A stretch of 64,000 bases of DNA from Rhodococcus opacus (lineage in GTDB: Bacteria > Actinomycetota > Actinomycetes > Mycobacteriales > Mycobacteriaceae): assembly GCF_012396235.1 (NCBI RefSeq), contig NZ_JAAXPA010000027.1:46757-110756 (forward strand). Reading direction: 5' to 3'. Numbering within the stretch: position 1 is the stretch's first letter; each line of letters begins with the position of its first letter. The notes beneath the pieces were generated by a model. It was given only the letters and a program-made list of their open reading frames with translations. It made no database searches and was not told the DNA's origin. This document shows positions 29,957 through 38,375 of this stretch, in pieces. The translations under genes were made by a program, and so were the position numbers.

Positions 29957-30756
29957 GACGCCACGGTAGCGGAGCGAACGCCCTCGGCGAGTTCCTTCGT
30001 GAGCGAGCGCACCGCGTCCAGACCGCTCTCCGCGGCCGTGACCAGCGCAGATCCGACGATGACCGCGTCGGCGTACGCGGCGATCTCGGCGGCCTGCGCG
30101 CCGGAGCGGACACCCAGTCCGACACCCACCGGGATGTCCGAGTGGGCGCGGATGCGGGCCGTCAGCTCGGGTGCCATCGACGACACCGCGTCACGGGCGC
30201 CGGTGACGCCCATCGTGGACGCGGCATACACGAAGCCGCTGCTGGCGTCGAGGGTCATCGCGAGGCGTTCCTCGGTCGACGACGGCGCCACCAGGAAGAT
30301 CCGGTCGAGGTCGTGTTCCTTCGACGCGGCGATCCACTCGCCGGCCTCCTCGGGGATCAGGTTGGGCGTGATCAGGCCGAGGCCACCCGCGCTCGCCAGG
30401 TCGCGGGAGAACTTGTCGACCCCGTACTGCAGGACCGGATTCCAGTACGTCATCACGACGGCCTTGCCGCCCACGGAGGCGATCGCCTCGACGACGGTGA
30501 ACACGTCACGCACCCGGACACCGTTCCGCAGCGCCGTCTCGGCCGCCGCCTGGATGGTGGGCCCGTCCATCACCGGGTCGGAGTAGGCGATGCCGACCTC
30601 GACGATGTCGCAACCGGATTCGACCATCGCCTTGAACACGTCGATGGACTCCTGCACGGTGGGGAAACCGGCCGGGAGGTACCCGACGAGCGCGGCGCGC
30701 TTCTCCTCGCGGCACTGCGCGAACGTCGGGGCGAGGCGCGAGAGTCGTTCGCTCAC
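29953..30756 (-). CDS. trpA: Tryptophan synthase alpha subunit
   Basis: The 267-residue TIM-barrel protein has the catalytic Glu in CDIVEVGIAYSDPVMDGP and the loop-2 Asp region, with a phosphate-binding VGLGVRSGAQ. It cleaves indole-3-glycerol phosphate and passes indole to TrpB. It overlaps trpB upstream and lgt downstream by four bases each (GTGA), which indicates translational coupling. Confidence 0.97.
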   Translation of the reverse strand: MSERLSRLAPTFAQCREEKRAALVGYLPAGFPTVQESIDVFKAMVESGCDIVEVGIAYSDPVMDGPTIQAAAETALRNGVRVRDVFTVVEAIASVGGKAVVMTYWNPVLQYGVDKFSRDLASAGGLGLITPNLIPEEAGEWIAASKEHDLDRIFLVAPSSTEERLAMTLDASSGFVYAASTMGVTGARDAVSSMAPELTARIRAHSDIPVGVGLGVRSGAQAAEIAAYADAVIVGSALVTAAESGLDAVRSLTKELAEGVRSATVAS

Positions 30757-32072
30757 TTGGCCGAACCTTCCTTGTCAGTCGTGGTGGTCTCGGTCGAATC
30801 GTCGGGATCGAACAGTCCGAACCACTTGGCGGCCGTGTCCATGTCCTTGTCGCCGCGCCCGGACAGGCTGATGACGATGATCGCGCCCTCCCCCAGTTCG
30901 CGGCCCAGTCGCAGCGACCCGGCGACGGCGTGGGCGGACTCGATGGCGGGGATGATGCCCTCACGCTCGGACAGCAGACGCAGCGCGTCCATGGCCTCCG
31001 TGTCGGTGACCGGCTCGTAGGTGGCGCGGCCGATGTCCTTGAGGAGCGCGTGCTCCGGTCCGACACCGGGGTAGTCGAGGCCCGCGGAGATCGAGTGCGA
31101 CTCGATGGTCTGGCCGTCCTCGTCCTGCAACAGGTACGAGTACGCGCCCTGGAACGCGCCCGGGGTGCCCGCCGCGAACGTGGCGGCGTGCCGCCCGGTC
31201 TCGACGCCGTCACCGGCGGCCTCGTAGCCGACCAGCCGCACGGCCGGGTCGTCGAGGAACGCGTGGAAGATGCCGATGGCATTGGAACCGCCGCCGACGC
31301 ACGCCGTCACCGCGTCGGGCAGCCGGCCCGTCAGCGCCTGCACCTGGGCACGCGCCTCCAGGCCGACCACGCGCTGGAAGTCGCGGACGATGGTCGGGAA
31401 CGGGTGCGGCCCGGCAGCAGTGCCGAAGCAGTAGTACGTGTTGTGGGCGTTGGTGACCCAGTCGCGCAGCGCCTCGTTGATGGCGTCCTTCAGGGTCCTC
31501 GACCCCGACTCGACCGACACCACCGAGGAGCCCAGCAACCGCATGCGGGCGACGTTCAGCGCCTGCCGCTCGGTGTCGACGGCACCCATGTAGATGACGC
31601 ATTCGAGGCCGAGGAGCGCGCAGGCGGTGGCGGTGGCGACACCGTGCTGGCCGGCGCCGGTCTCCGCGATGATGCGGGTCTTGCCCATGCGCTTGGCGAG
31701 CAGCACCTGACCGAGCACGTTGTTGATCTTGTGCGAGCCAGTGTGGTTGAGGTCTTCGCGCTTGAGGATGAGCCGCGCCCCACCGGCGAACTCGCTCATC
31801 CGTGTCGCCTCGAAGATCGGGGACGGACGGCCGGTGTAGTCGCGCTGGAGACGATCGAGTTCGTTCAGGAACGCGTCGTCGGCGCGGGCCTTCTCGTACT
31901 CGGCGGTGACCTCCTCGATCACTGCCATCAGGGCCTCGGGCACGTGCCGTCCGCCGTACACGCCGAAGTGTCCTCCGGCGTCGGGGTCGTGCGTCGTGCG
32001 CTCGGCGATTCCGGCGCTGGCAGTCGGCAGATTGCCACCCTTGAAGACGGTTTCCTGATTACGTGAAGTCAC
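30753..32072 (-). CDS. trpB: Tryptophan synthase beta subunit
   Basis: GTG 32072 gives 439 residues; an upstream TTG at 32090 would add six. The PLP lysine lies in LNHTGSHKINN and the phosphate-binding loop is GGGSNAIG. The long form with an N-terminal extension before GGHFGVYGGRHVPEAL is typical of TrpB1. It joins indole and serine to tryptophan. The stop overlaps the trpA start. The 62 bp upstream to trpC hold no obvious attenuator. Confidence 0.97.
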   Translation of the reverse strand: MTSRNQETVFKGGNLPTASAGIAERTTHDPDAGGHFGVYGGRHVPEALMAVIEEVTAEYEKARADDAFLNELDRLQRDYTGRPSPIFEATRMSEFAGGARLILKREDLNHTGSHKINNVLGQVLLAKRMGKTRIIAETGAGQHGVATATACALLGLECVIYMGAVDTERQALNVARMRLLGSSVVSVESGSRTLKDAINEALRDWVTNAHNTYYCFGTAAGPHPFPTIVRDFQRVVGLEARAQVQALTGRLPDAVTACVGGGSNAIGIFHAFLDDPAVRLVGYEAAGDGVETGRHAATFAAGTPGAFQGAYSYLLQDEDGQTIESHSISAGLDYPGVGPEHALLKDIGRATYEPVTDTEAMDALRLLSEREGIIPAIESAHAVAGSLRLGRELGEGAIIVISLSGRGDKDMDTAAKWFGLFDPDDSTETTTTDKEGSAK

Positions 32073-32134
32073 AGGTCCAGTCTGCCCCAACGCCGGGTTC
32101 CGCCGCCGTCCGGGTCAGTTCCTCCGGCGCAACG

Positions 32135-32944
32135 TCAGCGTGACGGCTTGGGGCAGGACGGGTGAGCGCCGGCGTTGACCAGATCGGCCACCGCCTTGCG
32201 CGGATCCCCGCTGGTGACGAGGCCTTCGCCGACCAGCACCGCGTCGGCTCCCGCACCGGCGTAGGCCAGCAGGTCGGCCGTGCCGCGCACACCGGACTCG
32301 GCGATCTTGATGGTCTCGGTGGGCAGCCCGGGAGCGATCTCGCCGAACGTGTTCTTGTCGACCTCGAGCGTCTTGAGATTGCGGGCGTTGACACCGATGA
32401 CCTTTGCGCCCGCCTCGAGCGCACGGTTGGCCTCTTCCTCGGTATGGACCTCGACGAGGGCCGTCATGCCCAGCGACTCGGTGCGGTCGATCAGCGACGC
32501 GAGCGCGTCCTGCTCGAGGGCGGCGACGATGAGCAGCACGACGTCGGCGCCGTGCGCGCGGGCCTCGTGGATCTGATACGGCCCGACGATGAAGTCCTTG
32601 CGGAGGATCGGGATGCTCACCGCGCGGCGGACCGCGTCGAGGTCCGCGAGGGACCCCTGGAACCGGCGCTCCTCGGTGAGCACGCTGATCACCCGGGCAC
32701 CACCGGCCTGGTAGGCGGCGGCCAACTCGGCGGGATCGGTGATGTCGGCGAGCGCGCCCTTCGAGGGGCTGGCCCGCTTGACCTCGGCGATGACTCCGAT
32801 GCCCGGCTCGAGCAGGGCGGCCGCGGCATCGAGGGCCGGCGGTGCGGCAGCGGCGGCAGCCTTGACTGCGGCGAAGTCAAGGACGGCTTCGCGGGCGGCG
32901 ACGTCGGCGCGCACCCCGTCGAGAATCGAGTCGAGAACGGTCAT
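32135..32944 (-). CDS. trpC: Indole-3-glycerol phosphate synthase
   Basis: The 269-residue protein starts MTVLDSILDGVRADVAARE. It has the IGPS signature VIAEVKRASPSKG, the catalytic Lys in ILRKDFIVGPYQI and the phosphate site at GESGV-like SGVRGTAD. It is a single-function enzyme; no TrpF domain is fused and no separate trpF lies in the cluster. The preceding step is probably done by PriA (41065-41799). Confidence 0.97.
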   Translation of the reverse strand: MTVLDSILDGVRADVAAREAVLDFAAVKAAAAAAPPALDAAAALLEPGIGVIAEVKRASPSKGALADITDPAELAAAYQAGGARVISVLTEERRFQGSLADLDAVRRAVSIPILRKDFIVGPYQIHEARAHGADVVLLIVAALEQDALASLIDRTESLGMTALVEVHTEEEANRALEAGAKVIGVNARNLKTLEVDKNTFGEIAPGLPTETIKIAESGVRGTADLLAYAGAGADAVLVGEGLVTSGDPRKAVADLVNAGAHPSCPKPSR

Positions 32945-33030
32945 CGTGGCCCGAGTCCTTTCTGGGCAGAAACCCGATGTGAGGAACATCATCAGGGGTG
33001 AAGTCAGCCTAGATGGCACTCTGATTCTGT

Positions 33031-33735
33031 TTACGTTCGGGTCCCCGGGTCTTTGTCCGGTCCGTCAACTTGGTCGACAGGTTCGGCTTTCTTGTCTTCC
33101 ACCGTGGGGTCCTCCCCCGCATCCAGGGCATCCCAGAGCATGCGCTGGGTAACGGGCCCCTCGGCGGAATCGGTGCCGGCCTTCTTCGCCGCGTCCCGAC
33201 GCGCACCGGGGCTGTCGTACTTGGAGGAGAGCCCGGCCCGCACCCGCGGACGGCGGACGAGTTCCACCGCGGCGGCAAGCGCCGCCAGGGCGCCCACCAG
33301 CGCGAGAACGGCGGGACCGACGTGCACGGACACCGACTGGACCTCGGCGCGGCCCGGCAACTCGGCCAGCCGGCCCGCCTCGTCGCCGGAGGCGCCCGAG
33401 ACGATCAACCCCACCGCGGGGACCGCGGCCGCGACGGCCACGACCGCGACGAGGACACCGAGCACCCGCAGCGCCCAGCCCTTCACGGCGAACGACGCGG
33501 CGATCGCGGCGACCAGGGTCAGCGCCAGCGGCGTGAGCGCCGCGGCCCACGTGCCGCCGACGAGCGCCGACGTGCGCTCCTCACCGAGTCCGTCGGAGGA
33601 GGTGACCTCCACCCACGTCATCCGGGAGGCACCCCACAGGCACACCGCGGCGACCGCGAGCAGCAGCACCGAGATCATCGACCGGCGACGTCCCGCCTGC
33701 CCGGGTTCCCGGGCCGTCTCCGACGCGTCACTCAC
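33031..33735 (-). CDS. Trp-biosynthesis-associated membrane protein (TIGR02234 type)
   Basis: The 234-residue protein has four predicted membrane helices (about residues 20-40, 65-85, 90-112 and 140-160) and a charged C-terminal tail rich in Lys/Asp/Glu with KYDSPGARRDAAKKAG. It fits the actinobacterial family found between trpE and trpC (as Rv1610). Its role is not established; a transport or regulatory link to tryptophan is only inferred from constant location. The GTG start overlaps the trpE stop (GTGA). Confidence 0.88.
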   Translation of the reverse strand: MSDASETAREPGQAGRRRSMISVLLLAVAAVCLWGASRMTWVEVTSSDGLGEERTSALVGGTWAAALTPLALTLVAAIAASFAVKGWALRVLGVLVAVVAVAAAVPAVGLIVSGASGDEAGRLAELPGRAEVQSVSVHVGPAVLALVGALAALAAAVELVRRPRVRAGLSSKYDSPGARRDAAKKAGTDSAEGPVTQRMLWDALDAGEDPTVEDKKAEPVDQVDGPDKDPGTRT

Positions 33736-35330
33736 TGCGTGTCGCCTCCCAGGGTCCGGAGCGTGTGTGCCGCCGCGATCGCGCTGAGCACCGCCATCGC
33801 CTTGTTCCGCGCCTCGGTGTCCTCGTACTCGGGGTTCGAGTCGGCGACGACACCCGCACCCGCCTGGACGTACCCGATGCCGTCCTTGATCAGCGCGGTC
33901 CGGATCGCGATGGCGGTGTCGGCGTCGCCGGCGAAGTCGAGGTACCCGATGATGCCGCCGTAGATGCCCCGGCGCGTGGGTTCGAGTTCCTCGATCAGCT
34001 GCATCGCCCGGACCTTCGGCGCGCCCGACAGGGTGCCCGCCGGGAAGCACGCGGTGACGGCGTCCAGGGCATGCTTGCCGTCCGCGAGGTGACCCGTGAC
34101 GGTGGAGACGAGATGCATCACGTGGCTGTACCGCTCGATGTGGCGGTAGTCGTGGACCTTCACCGTGCCCGGTTCGCACACGCGCCCGAGATCGTTGCGG
34201 CCCAGATCCACGAGCATCAGGTGCTCCGCGTTCTCCTTCTCGTCGGCGAGCAGGTCCTTCTCGAGCAGGATGTCCTCCTCCTCGGTGTGCCCGCGCCAGC
34301 GGGTTCCCGCGATCGGGTGCGTGGTGGCGACGCCTTCCGACACGGTCACCAGGGCCTCCGGGCTCGAACCGACGATGGAGAACGCCGTTTCGCCGTCGCC
34401 GTTCGGCACGTTGAGCAGGTACATGTACGGGCTGGGATTGGAGGCGCGCAGCATCCGGTAGACGTCGATCGGGTCCGCGGTGCAGTCGATCTCGAAGCGC
34501 TGCGACAGCACGACCTGGAAGGCCTCGCCCGCCTCGATGTCTCCCACGAGCTTCTGCACGTCGGCGCCGAAGCCCTCGGTGGTGCGCTGACGCCGGTAGT
34601 CGGGGGCGGGCTTTGCGAACGTGGACACGGTCGACGACGCCGGGGCCGACAGGGCGTGCGTCATCCGGTCTAGCCGCTCGACCGCGGAGTCGTAGGCCTC
34701 GTCGACGCGTTCGTCGGTGCCGTCCCAGTTGACCGCGTTGGCGATCAGGGTGATGGCGCCCTCGTGGTGGTCGACGGCCGCGAGGTCCGTCGCCAGCAAC
34801 ATGACCATCTCGGGGATCTGCAGATCGTCGGTGGCGTGCTCGCCGATTCGCTCGATCCGGCGCACCGCGTCGTATCCGAGGAAGCCGACCATTCCGCCGG
34901 TCAGCGGCGGCAGGTCGGGCAGCCGCTCGCTGCGGAGCAGTTCCAGCGTCTGGCCGAGGGCCGCGATCGGATCGCCGCCGGACGGTGCGCCCGCGGGAAC
35001 GTTGCCGTACCACGCGGCCTCGCCGTCGACGACGGTGAGCGCAGCGGGACTGCCCGCGCCGATGAACGACCACCGCGACCACGATCGGCCGTTCTCCGCC
35101 GACTCGAGCAGGAAGGTCCCCGGCCGGTTCGCCGCCAGCTTGGTGTACGCCGACAGCGGAGTTTCCGCGTCAGCCAACACCTTGCGCGTCACCGGGACCA
35201 CCCGGTGTTCGGCGGCGAGAGCGTGGAACTGCTCGCGCGTGGTGGTCGAGTCGGACCCGCCGTCGGCCGGGGTGGCGGCGGACTCGGGTGCGGGAATCGT
35301 GGTGGGCTCGCCGTGCATGCCGACCATCAT
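33732..35330 (-). CDS. trpE: Anthranilate synthase component I
   Basis: The protein has up to 532 residues. It carries the feedback-inhibition element LLES followed by SWSRWSFIG and the chorismate-binding core: FSIVGSSPE, PIAGTRWRG, LVDLGRNDLGR and SGAPKVRAM. It makes anthranilate from chorismate with a glutamine amidotransferase subunit (TrpG/PabA) that is not in the window. In-frame ATGs at 35330, 35327 and 35318 are all possible. It is the first gene of the trp-lgt operon and lies 47 bp from the divergent bcp gene. No trp leader peptide fits in that gap. Confidence 0.97.
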   Translation of the reverse strand: MMVGMHGEPTTIPAPESAATPADGGSDSTTTREQFHALAAEHRVVPVTRKVLADAETPLSAYTKLAANRPGTFLLESAENGRSWSRWSFIGAGSPAALTVVDGEAAWYGNVPAGAPSGGDPIAALGQTLELLRSERLPDLPPLTGGMVGFLGYDAVRRIERIGEHATDDLQIPEMVMLLATDLAAVDHHEGAITLIANAVNWDGTDERVDEAYDSAVERLDRMTHALSAPASSTVSTFAKPAPDYRRQRTTEGFGADVQKLVGDIEAGEAFQVVLSQRFEIDCTADPIDVYRMLRASNPSPYMYLLNVPNGDGETAFSIVGSSPEALVTVSEGVATTHPIAGTRWRGHTEEEDILLEKDLLADEKENAEHLMLVDLGRNDLGRVCEPGTVKVHDYRHIERYSHVMHLVSTVTGHLADGKHALDAVTACFPAGTLSGAPKVRAMQLIEELEPTRRGIYGGIIGYLDFAGDADTAIAIRTALIKDGIGYVQAGAGVVADSNPEYEDTEARNKAMAVLSAIAAAHTLRTLGGDTQ

Positions 35331-35377
35331 CCCAGGCGCACTCGTCGTGTCTGCGTGCGCGGGTAGCCTCGGCTGTC

Positions 35378-35842
35378 ATGAAGCCAGGTCAGCTCGCACC
35401 GGAATTCACCCTGCCCGATCAGGACGGCATCGCGCGATCTCTGTCGAGCCTTCTCGAGGACGGCCCTCTGGTGCTGTTCTTCTACCCTGCGGCGTCGACG
35501 CCGGTGTGCACCGCCGAGGCCTGCCATTTCCGTGACCTCGGAGTCGAGTTCTCCGCAGTGGGCGCGTCCCGCGCCGGGATCAGCACCGACGCGGTGGAGA
35601 AGCAGGCGTCGTTCGCGCAGGAGCAGTCGTTCGACTACCCACTGCTGTCGGACGCCGACGGAGCCGTCGCGGAGAAGTTCGGTGTCCGCCGCGGACTGCT
35701 CGGCAAGCTCGCCCCGGTCAAGCGGTCGACGTTCGTCATCGACACCGACCGCACCGTGCTCGAGGTCATCTCGAGCGAGTTCCGCGCCAACACGCACGGC
35801 GACCAGGCGCTGGCCTTCCTCCGGACGCGTCAGTCCACCTGA
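35378..35842 (+). CDS. bcp: Peroxiredoxin (BCP/AhpE-like)
   Basis: The 154-residue thiol peroxidase has the peroxidatic Cys in YPAASTPVCTAEACHFRD and a second Cys five residues on, as in atypical 2-Cys BCP proteins. M. tuberculosis BcpB (Rv1608c) has the same length and place next to trpE. A TAGCCT -10-like box at 35363-35368 lies about ten bases before the ATG, so the mRNA may be leaderless. Its 3' end overlaps the convergent DODA gene by 13 bp. Confidence 0.93.
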   Translation: MKPGQLAPEFTLPDQDGIARSLSSLLEDGPLVLFFYPAASTPVCTAEACHFRDLGVEFSAVGASRAGISTDAVEKQASFAQEQSFDYPLLSDADGAVAEKFGVRRGLLGKLAPVKRSTFVIDTDRTVLEVISSEFRANTHGDQALAFLRTRQST

Positions 35843-36609
35843 ATCGACCGTTTGGCCAGCCCCATCCAGAAGCCGTCGATGACCTGCCGGGGGATCTGCT
35901 CGGGATCACTCGCGGCGCCCAGCGTGACGAACAGCGGCGCGAAGTGCTCGATCGTCGGGTGGGCGTACGGCATGCCCGGCGCGAGCGAGCGGAAGTCGAT
36001 GAGCGAATCGACGTCGCCCGCGGCGAGACGCTCGTCCGCCCAGGCGTCGAACTCCGACGACCAGCCGGGTGCCTTCGCGTCGGGTGACGGGTCGCGCAGG
36101 AACGGCAGCCCGTGGGTGGTGAATCCGGAACCGACGATCAGGACATCCTGCTCGCGCAGGGGACGCAGCCGCTCCCCGAGGTGCAGCAGTCGTTGCGGGT
36201 CGAGCGTGGGCAGCGAGATCTGCAGGACCGGGATGTCGGCGTCGGGGTACATGACCGTCAACGGAACGTAGGCGCCGTGGTCGAGGCCGCGGTGCGGCTG
36301 GTGCGACACGGCCTCGTCGTCGGGCATCAGGGCCACGACCTGCGCCGCGAGTTCGGGGGCGCCGGGCGCCTCGTACGTGGTCCGGTAGAAGCGTTCGGGG
36401 AAGCCACCGAAGTCGTAGACGAGGGGGGTGCCGGTGGTGGTGGACCCGATCGTGAGCGGCGCCGATTCCCAGTGCGCCGACACCATGAGGATGGCCTTCG
36501 GCCGCGGCAGGTCGCCTGCCCACTTCGCCAGCTGCGACACCCACAGTTCGCTGTCCACCAGCGGAGGCGCACCATGACTGAGGAACAGTGCGGGCATGGT
36601 GGCGGTCAT
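35830..36609 (-). CDS. DODA-type extradiol aromatic ring-opening dioxygenase (LigB family)
   Basis: The 259-residue protein has the class III extradiol motifs: the first His in LFLSHGAPPL, the second in VSAHWES, and further His in LDHGAYVPL and GSGFTTHGLPF. Family members (YgiD) bind zinc or iron and open the ring of DOPA or other catechols. The ATG at 36609 was chosen from MTATMPAL. A MarR regulator is divergent, with palindromes between, so induction by an aromatic compound is plausible. The true substrate is unknown. Confidence 0.9.
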   Translation of the reverse strand: MTATMPALFLSHGAPPLVDSELWVSQLAKWAGDLPRPKAILMVSAHWESAPLTIGSTTTGTPLVYDFGGFPERFYRTTYEAPGAPELAAQVVALMPDDEAVSHQPHRGLDHGAYVPLTVMYPDADIPVLQISLPTLDPQRLLHLGERLRPLREQDVLIVGSGFTTHGLPFLRDPSPDAKAPGWSSEFDAWADERLAAGDVDSLIDFRSLAPGMPYAHPTIEHFAPLFVTLGAASDPEQIPRQVIDGFWMGLAKRSIQVD

Positions 36610-36632
36610 CGCGACTCCTTCGGATCGAGATC

Positions 36633-36743
36633 CAACATCGAGGCTCAATGTTGAACCTTCAAGTTACTATACGAGTCAACGCGTGGGCCCGGCAACTATT
36701 CCCCACGCACGGTCCGGCCCACGACGTGCTAACTATGTTGAAC
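36633..36743. promoter_or_regulatory. Putative MarR operator cluster between the dioxygenase and marR genes
   Basis: CAACAT (36633-36638) and ATGTTG (36648-36653) form an inverted repeat, overlapped by a palindrome TTGAA-CC-TTCAA (36651-36662). The 9-mer ATGTTGAAC at 36648-36656 recurs at 36735-36743, near the MarR start. Two related sites, one near each divergent gene, fit autorepression plus control of the dioxygenase. Confidence 0.5.
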
Positions 36744-36786
36744 ACGTTGCACGCGTGGATCGACGTACGGATGGAGGACACCACTG

Positions 36787-37296
36787 ATGAGTGGTAACGA
36801 CGAGGGCACGCCGGCAGAGCCCGGCACCCGATGGCTCGACGCCGAGCAGCAGGAGGCCTGGCTCACCCTCATCGCCCTGGTCACCCGGCTCCCCGCCGCA
36901 CTGGACACCCAGCTCCAACGCGACTCGGCACTCACCCACTTCGAGTACTTCGTCCTCGCCTCGCTCTCCGGCGAGGCGAACCGGCGCCTGCAGCTGTCCC
37001 TGCTCGCCCAGCGCGCCAACGCGTCCCTGTCCCGGCTGTCCCACGTCATCACCAAGATGGAAAAAGCCGGCTGGGTACGCCGCGAGAGCATCCGCGGCAG
37101 CCGCGGCTCCGACGCCGTCCTCACAGACGAGGGCATGGCCAAGGTCGTCGAGGCCGCGCCCCCGCACGTCGAATCCGTCCGATCCCTGATCTTCGACGGA
37201 CTGTCCGCCGACCAGGTCCGTCAGCTGTCCGAACTGTCCGGCGCCATGCTCACCCAACTCGACAAGAGCATCGCATCGGGAACCGGCAGAGCCTGA
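36787..37296 (+). CDS. MarR family transcriptional regulator
   Basis: The 169-residue protein has the MarR winged helix, with LTHFEYFVLASLSG, LSLLAQRANASLSRLSHVITKMEKAGWV and the wing RGSRGSDAVLTDEG. Flanking helices would form the dimer interface. It is divergent from the DODA dioxygenase and is probably its repressor, released by an aromatic ligand. Its 3' end is convergent with the small tautomerase gene and next to a tandem repeat. Confidence 0.93.
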   Translation: MSGNDEGTPAEPGTRWLDAEQQEAWLTLIALVTRLPAALDTQLQRDSALTHFEYFVLASLSGEANRRLQLSLLAQRANASLSRLSHVITKMEKAGWVRRESIRGSRGSDAVLTDEGMAKVVEAAPPHVESVRSLIFDGLSADQVRQLSELSGAMLTQLDKSIASGTGRA

Positions 37297-37303
37297 CAGC
37301 ACT

Positions 37304-37375
37304 CACCCCAACGGCGCCCCGGCAACGCACCCCAACGGCGCCCCGGCAGCTCACCCCAGCGGCGTCCCGCCGACA
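37304..37375. repeat. 24-bp tandem repeat spanning the 3' end of the tautomerase gene
   Basis: Three adjacent 24-bp units start at 37304, 37328 and 37352, each with CACCCCA(A/G)CGGCG. Units 1 and 2 differ at two positions; unit 3 is degenerate and lies in the tautomerase coding end. Read on the minus strand the units stay in the gene's frame, so they encode a repeated APLG-type tail beyond the present stop, up to a further TGA at 37305-37303. Confidence 0.75.
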
Positions 37376-37530
37376 CCCCAGCTGTCGCGCGGGACCTCGG
37401 TGATCGTCACCCACACCTTCGCGGGATCCTTGCCCGTCGCGTCGGCGTAGGCCTTGGTGACCGCCTCGATCGTGGCGCGCTTCTGCTCCGCGGTGAGTCC
37501 CGGCGTCTGACTGATCTGAATCAATGGCAT
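37351..37530 (-). CDS. 4-oxalocrotonate tautomerase family protein
   Basis: A 59-codon gene starts at ATG 37530 with MPLIQISQTPGLTAEQKRA. Pro2 becomes the N-terminal catalytic base after Met removal. KAYADATGKDPAKVWVTITEV matches the remaining 4-OT core, with the family's usual length near 60. Such enzymes catalyse keto-enol tautomerisation, often in aromatic degradation, which fits the nearby extradiol dioxygenase. The C-terminus GVGGTPLG lies in a 24-bp tandem repeat. Confidence 0.85.
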   Translation of the reverse strand: MPLIQISQTPGLTAEQKRATIEAVTKAYADATGKDPAKVWVTITEVPRDSWGVGGTPLG

Positions 37531-37883
37531 AGGACGAACTGTGCCACAAAATCATTCGGCGGCTCATCGACCGTCGCTCACGTTCGCTTGCGCGACCTGA
37601 GATCGACAACTCCGCTCGGTGCTTCGACCTCCCGGTGCAACCGTTGATCCCCGAGCGCCAGGCGCTGCACGCTGGCTACAGCAGCCTCGAGGTCAGTCCG
37701 CTCTCCTTTCGGACCCGAGCGCAGTCACAGGGAGATTTGGTCGACCGGCCACTGCAGCGACCGCGAGTTCGACCTCCCCGCACCGCCGCGGAATCTCGGA
37801 GATCAACTGGTCGATGATCCGGATGACCTTCGCCGGGCCATGACCGTCTCATCACTCTTCGAGAGACGAGCGCTGATCGTAGA
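37531..37883. other. Gene-poor region with a possible coding relic at 37693-37848 (minus)
   Basis: No intact gene was found. On the minus strand from 37848 to a TGA at 37693 a frame without a start codon reads DGHGPAKVIRIIDQLISEIP, followed by about 30 further residues including GEVELAVAAVAGRP. The composition is protein-like and it is preceded by two stop codons, so it may be the leftover C-terminus of a lost gene. I cannot name the family. Confidence 0.3.
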
Positions 37884-38375
37884 TCAGTCCTTCGCTGCGC
37901 GGACGTCGTTCCCCTGCTCGGCAAACGCCTTGAAGTCCTGCATGTGCTGTTGCGACTGCTTGCGGAAGGCACCGGGCATCAGGAGCCCCACCAGCCGCAT
38001 CAACACGCCGCTGAACCGGTATTCGCTCTCGCTCACCCAGAGCGTCATCTCCGGACCGACTTCGGTCAGCCGGTCGCGCACGGCGCTCCACATGCCCTCG
38101 CCGACGATCTCGCGGTCGAAGTGAACGACGCTCCCTTTCGGGATCCCGCGCAGGTCTGCCGGTTCCCGACGCGTGATGGTCTCGGTGCACTCGATCTTCT
38201 GCTTCCCCATCTGCATCACGACCCGCGATCGGGTACCGACCTGCCCGTGCACCCCACTCAGCGGCTCGTGCAGCACCAGACCCCGCAGCCACTTCGGCAG
38301 GTGTGCCGAGTCGGCGAGCAGCTGTACCACTGTCTCCCGCGGCAGGGCGATCTCGATCGAGACGGTGTACTTCAT
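37884..38375 (-). CDS. SRPBCC family protein
   Basis: The 163-residue protein starts MKYTVSIEIALPRETVVQLLADSAHLPKW, the typical first strand and helix of a polyketide-cyclase/START-like fold. It ends in a long amphipathic helix (MRLVGLLMPGAFRKQSQQHMQDFKAFAEQ, shortened here to the key span near residues 125-153). It stands alone between two gene-poor stretches. Ligand and role are unknown. Lower-GC codons than its neighbours appear towards the 3' side. Confidence 0.8.
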   Translation of the reverse strand: MKYTVSIEIALPRETVVQLLADSAHLPKWLRGLVLHEPLSGVHGQVGTRSRVVMQMGKQKIECTETITRREPADLRGIPKGSVVHFDREIVGEGMWSAVRDRLTEVGPEMTLWVSESEYRFSGVLMRLVGLLMPGAFRKQSQQHMQDFKAFAEQGNDVRAAKD

